From Sphingomonas albertensis (GTDB lineage: Bacteria > Pseudomonadota > Alphaproteobacteria > Sphingomonadales > Sphingomonadaceae): DNA of 43,699 nt. Below the pieces are notes generated by a model. That model saw only the letters and a list, made by a program, of their open reading frames with translations. It did not search any database and was not told the DNA's origin. How positions within the stretch are numbered: the first letter of the stretch is position 1; each line of letters begins with the position of its first letter. Position numbers and translations under genes: made by a program. The stretch covers positions 1-43,699 of the forward strand of contig NZ_JACONT010000037.1 of the NCBI RefSeq assembly GCF_014358075.1, in the 5' to 3' direction. Shown here in pieces: positions 42,506 through 43,699 of this stretch.

Positions 42506-43630
42506 ATGACATTCTGGGCCTATGTGGTGCGCTGCGCCGACGACAGTTATTACACCGGACACACTGACGATCTGGAGAGAAGGATCGGCCAGCACAACCT
42601 CGGCGAGATTCCGGGCTACACGCAGACCCGGCGTCCGGTGACGCTCATGTGGAGCCAGGAATTCCCTTCGCGGCAAGAAGCGCTCGCGGCGGAGTTTCAG
42701 GTTAAGGACTGGTCGCGGAAGAAGAAGGAGGCGCTGTTCCGCGACGACTGGGCGGCGGTGTCGGCGGCGGCGCGGAAGCCGACGCATTCGGAACCTGCCC
42801 CTCGATACGAGGTCTCGACAAGCTCGACCTCTACTCGGGACGAACGGGAAGGGGGGGGCGAGCAGGCTGCTATGGATGGGGCAGGGATGGCCAGCGCCTC
42901 TACCCCACCCCCCGTCATTGTCCTCGTCCGCCCCCAACTCGGCGAGAACATCGGCAAGGCCGCGCGCGCCATGCTAAACTTCGGCCTCACCGAAATGCGC
43001 CTCGTCTCCCCCAGAGACGGCTGGCCCAACCCCTCCGCCGGCCCGGCCGCCAGCGGCGCCGACATCGTCCTGCAAAACGCGCAGGTCTACGACAGCGTCG
43101 CCGCCGCCACCGCCGACTGCGCGCAGGTGTACGCGACAACGGTCCGCAAGCGCGGCGTCACAAAGCCGGTCGTGACCCCCGAACAGGCCGCGACCGAGAT
43201 CCACGCCGCGCCCGGCCGCTCCGCGATCCTGTTCGGGCCCGAGCGCTCGGGCCTCGAAACCGACGACGTCGCGGTCGCACGGACGATCATCACGGTGCCG
43301 ATCAATCCGGAGTTCGGCTCGCTAAACCTCGCTCAGGCCGTGATCCTGGTCGCGTATGAATGGTCGAAGGGCTTGACTGCCGATCGCGAGCTGTCGCAGC
43401 CGTCGATCAACCCGATCATGCCGCCTGCGCCGCAGGAGGAGCTCGACGGGATGATCGGACAGCTCGATGCGATGCTGATGGGGGCTGGGTTCTTCCACCT
43501 GCCCGACAAGATGCAGTCGACGCGGCGGACGCTGCGGACGTTGCTGACGAAACCGGGCTGGTCGAGCCAGGAAGTCCGGACGATGCGCGGCGTGCTGTCG
43601 TCGCTCGCGGGGAAGAAGCCGCGGGCGTGA
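42506..43630 (+). CDS. GIY-YIG nuclease domain fused in frame to TrmJ-type RNA methyltransferase
   Basis: 374 aa in one open frame. Residues 1-90: single-domain GIY-YIG nuclease (WAYVVRCADDSYYTGHTDD, catalytic-type Arg in LERRIGQHN, Glu in EALAAEFQVK). Residues about 99-115 (PRYEVSTSSTSTRDER) are the translation of the family E repeat. Residues about 130-374: SPOUT methyltransferase resembling TrmJ, which 2'-O-methylates tRNA position 32, with VRPQLGENIGKAARAMLNFG, ILFGPERSGLETDD and GSLNLAQAVILVAYEW (knot). The methyltransferase may also start alone at ATG 42887 (MASASTPPP) or 42872. A G8 run at 42851-42858 lies at the junction. Real fusion, phase-variable read-through or assembly error are all possible. 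Confidence 0.85.
   Translation: MTFWAYVVRCADDSYYTGHTDDLERRIGQHNLGEIPGYTQTRRPVTLMWSQEFPSRQEALAAEFQVKDWSRKKKEALFRDDWAAVSAAARKPTHSEPAPRYEVSTSSTSTRDEREGGGEQAAMDGAGMASASTPPPVIVLVRPQLGENIGKAARAMLNFGLTEMRLVSPRDGWPNPSAGPAASGADIVLQNAQVYDSVAAATADCAQVYATTVRKRGVTKPVVTPEQAATEIHAAPGRSAILFGPERSGLETDDVAVARTIITVPINPEFGSLNLAQAVILVAYEWSKGLTADRELSQPSINPIMPPAPQEELDGMIGQLDAMLMGAGFFHLPDKMQSTRRTLRTLLTKPGWSSQEVRTMRGVLSSLAGKKPRA
42799..42848 (+). repeat. Family E repeat inside the GIY-YIG/TrmJ frame
   Basis: 50 bases, CCCTCGATACGAGG... to ...TCGGGACGAACGGG, forward orientation, the inverse partner of 42443-42492. It contains no stop in the GIY-YIG frame, so it is translated as a Ser/Thr/Arg-rich linker. Confidence 0.9.
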
Positions 43631-43635
43631 TTTTC

Positions 43636-43671
43636 ACCCCTCCCTGGAAGGGAGGGGCCGGGGTGGGTCGG
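43636..43671. repeat. Family B repeat, single unit at window end
   Basis: ACCCCTCCCTGGAAGGGAG... through ...GGGTGGGTCGG, inverse orientation relative to 41-77, starting 6 bases after the TrmJ stop. Its hairpin may serve as terminator. A second inverse unit may lie beyond the window. Confidence 0.7.
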
Positions 43672-43699
43672 CTGCTTGGCGGGCGGGGCGGCAGTTACG

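Larger units (their letters stand above)
42443..42848. mobile_element. Candidate GIY-YIG cassette bounded by inverted repeats
   Basis: A 406-bp unit: family E repeat in reverse orientation, then the GIY-YIG domain, then the same repeat forward (47/50 identity between ends). The domain ends about where the right repeat begins. The 20548-20696 pair has the same end orientation with only 36 bases inside. The layout suggests a self-mobilising or repeat-dispersing element, but no target-site duplication was established and mobility is inferred. Confidence 0.45.

Overview
The window looks like chromosomal DNA of a sphingomonad (Alphaproteobacteria, most likely Sphingomonas). The DNA is GC-rich and gene-dense. 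It carries the alphaproteobacterial division-site ATPase MipZ and a C4-pathway 5-aminolevulinate synthase (HemA), and many intergenic gaps hold short paired palindromes of a kind I associate with sphingomonads. This assignment is inference from gene content; there is no rRNA or other phylogenetic marker set here. I see no tRNA, rRNA, CRISPR, prophage or classical insertion sequence.

Layout. 1-3.3 kb: glycine-zipper envelope protein, secreted phytase-like esterase, rpmB, a small membrane protein, tadA. 3.4-10.5 kb: pepN, a secreted M28 peptidase followed by an SDR protein, and a convergent EamA exporter/threonine aldolase pair. 10.7-13.7 kb: a class A penicillin-binding protein and an FMN reductase. 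13.9-20.5 kb: a complete RND efflux operon (outer-membrane factor, pump, adaptor) with a divergent TetR regulator and a perfect 18-bp palindromic operator between them. 20.7-23.7 kb: a three-gene signalling operon (CHASE3 histidine kinase, single-domain response regulator, receiver-HWE/HisKA_2 kinase) joined by ATGA overlaps. 23.8-26.7 kb: DEDDh exonuclease with a PH-domain protein, and a phosphomannomutase/phosphoglucomutase. 26.8-29.2 kb: mipZ with an overlapping membrane-anchored J-domain gene, panC, and a one-repeat Sel1 protein. 29.3-34.4 kb: topA, a small island of weak hypothetical genes, dprA and plsY. 34.6-36.8 kb: murI and hemA, with a possible 26-codon leader. 36.8-39.7 kb: Uma2-type protein, then a lipoprotein/ECF sigma/anti-sigma/DUF3429 operon. 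39.9-42.3 kb: rpiB-glyA-small protein-nrdR operon. 42.5-43.6 kb: a GIY-YIG domain fused in frame to a TrmJ-type methyltransferase.

Most of the window is housekeeping: translation (rpmB, tadA, trmJ), one-carbon metabolism and dNTP control (glyA, nrdR), envelope synthesis (PBP1A, murI, plsY, pgm), cofactors (panC, hemA), division (mipZ), topology and DNA uptake (topA, dprA) and efflux.

The most unusual feature is at the right end. The GIY-YIG segment is bracketed by two 50-bp copies of one repeat in inverted orientation (42443-42492 and 42799-42848, 47/50 identical after reverse complementing). The right copy is translated as part of the protein and joins GIY-YIG to TrmJ. Near 20.6 kb the same repeat occurs as a head-to-head pair with only a 36-bp spacer. 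Together these look like an autonomous and a non-autonomous version of one element, with a GIY-YIG nuclease in the place that a RAYT transposase holds in classical REP systems. At least four other families of paired palindromes occupy intergenic gaps. All three copies of one of them (125-132 bp, perfect terminal inverted repeats) lie exactly between convergent genes.
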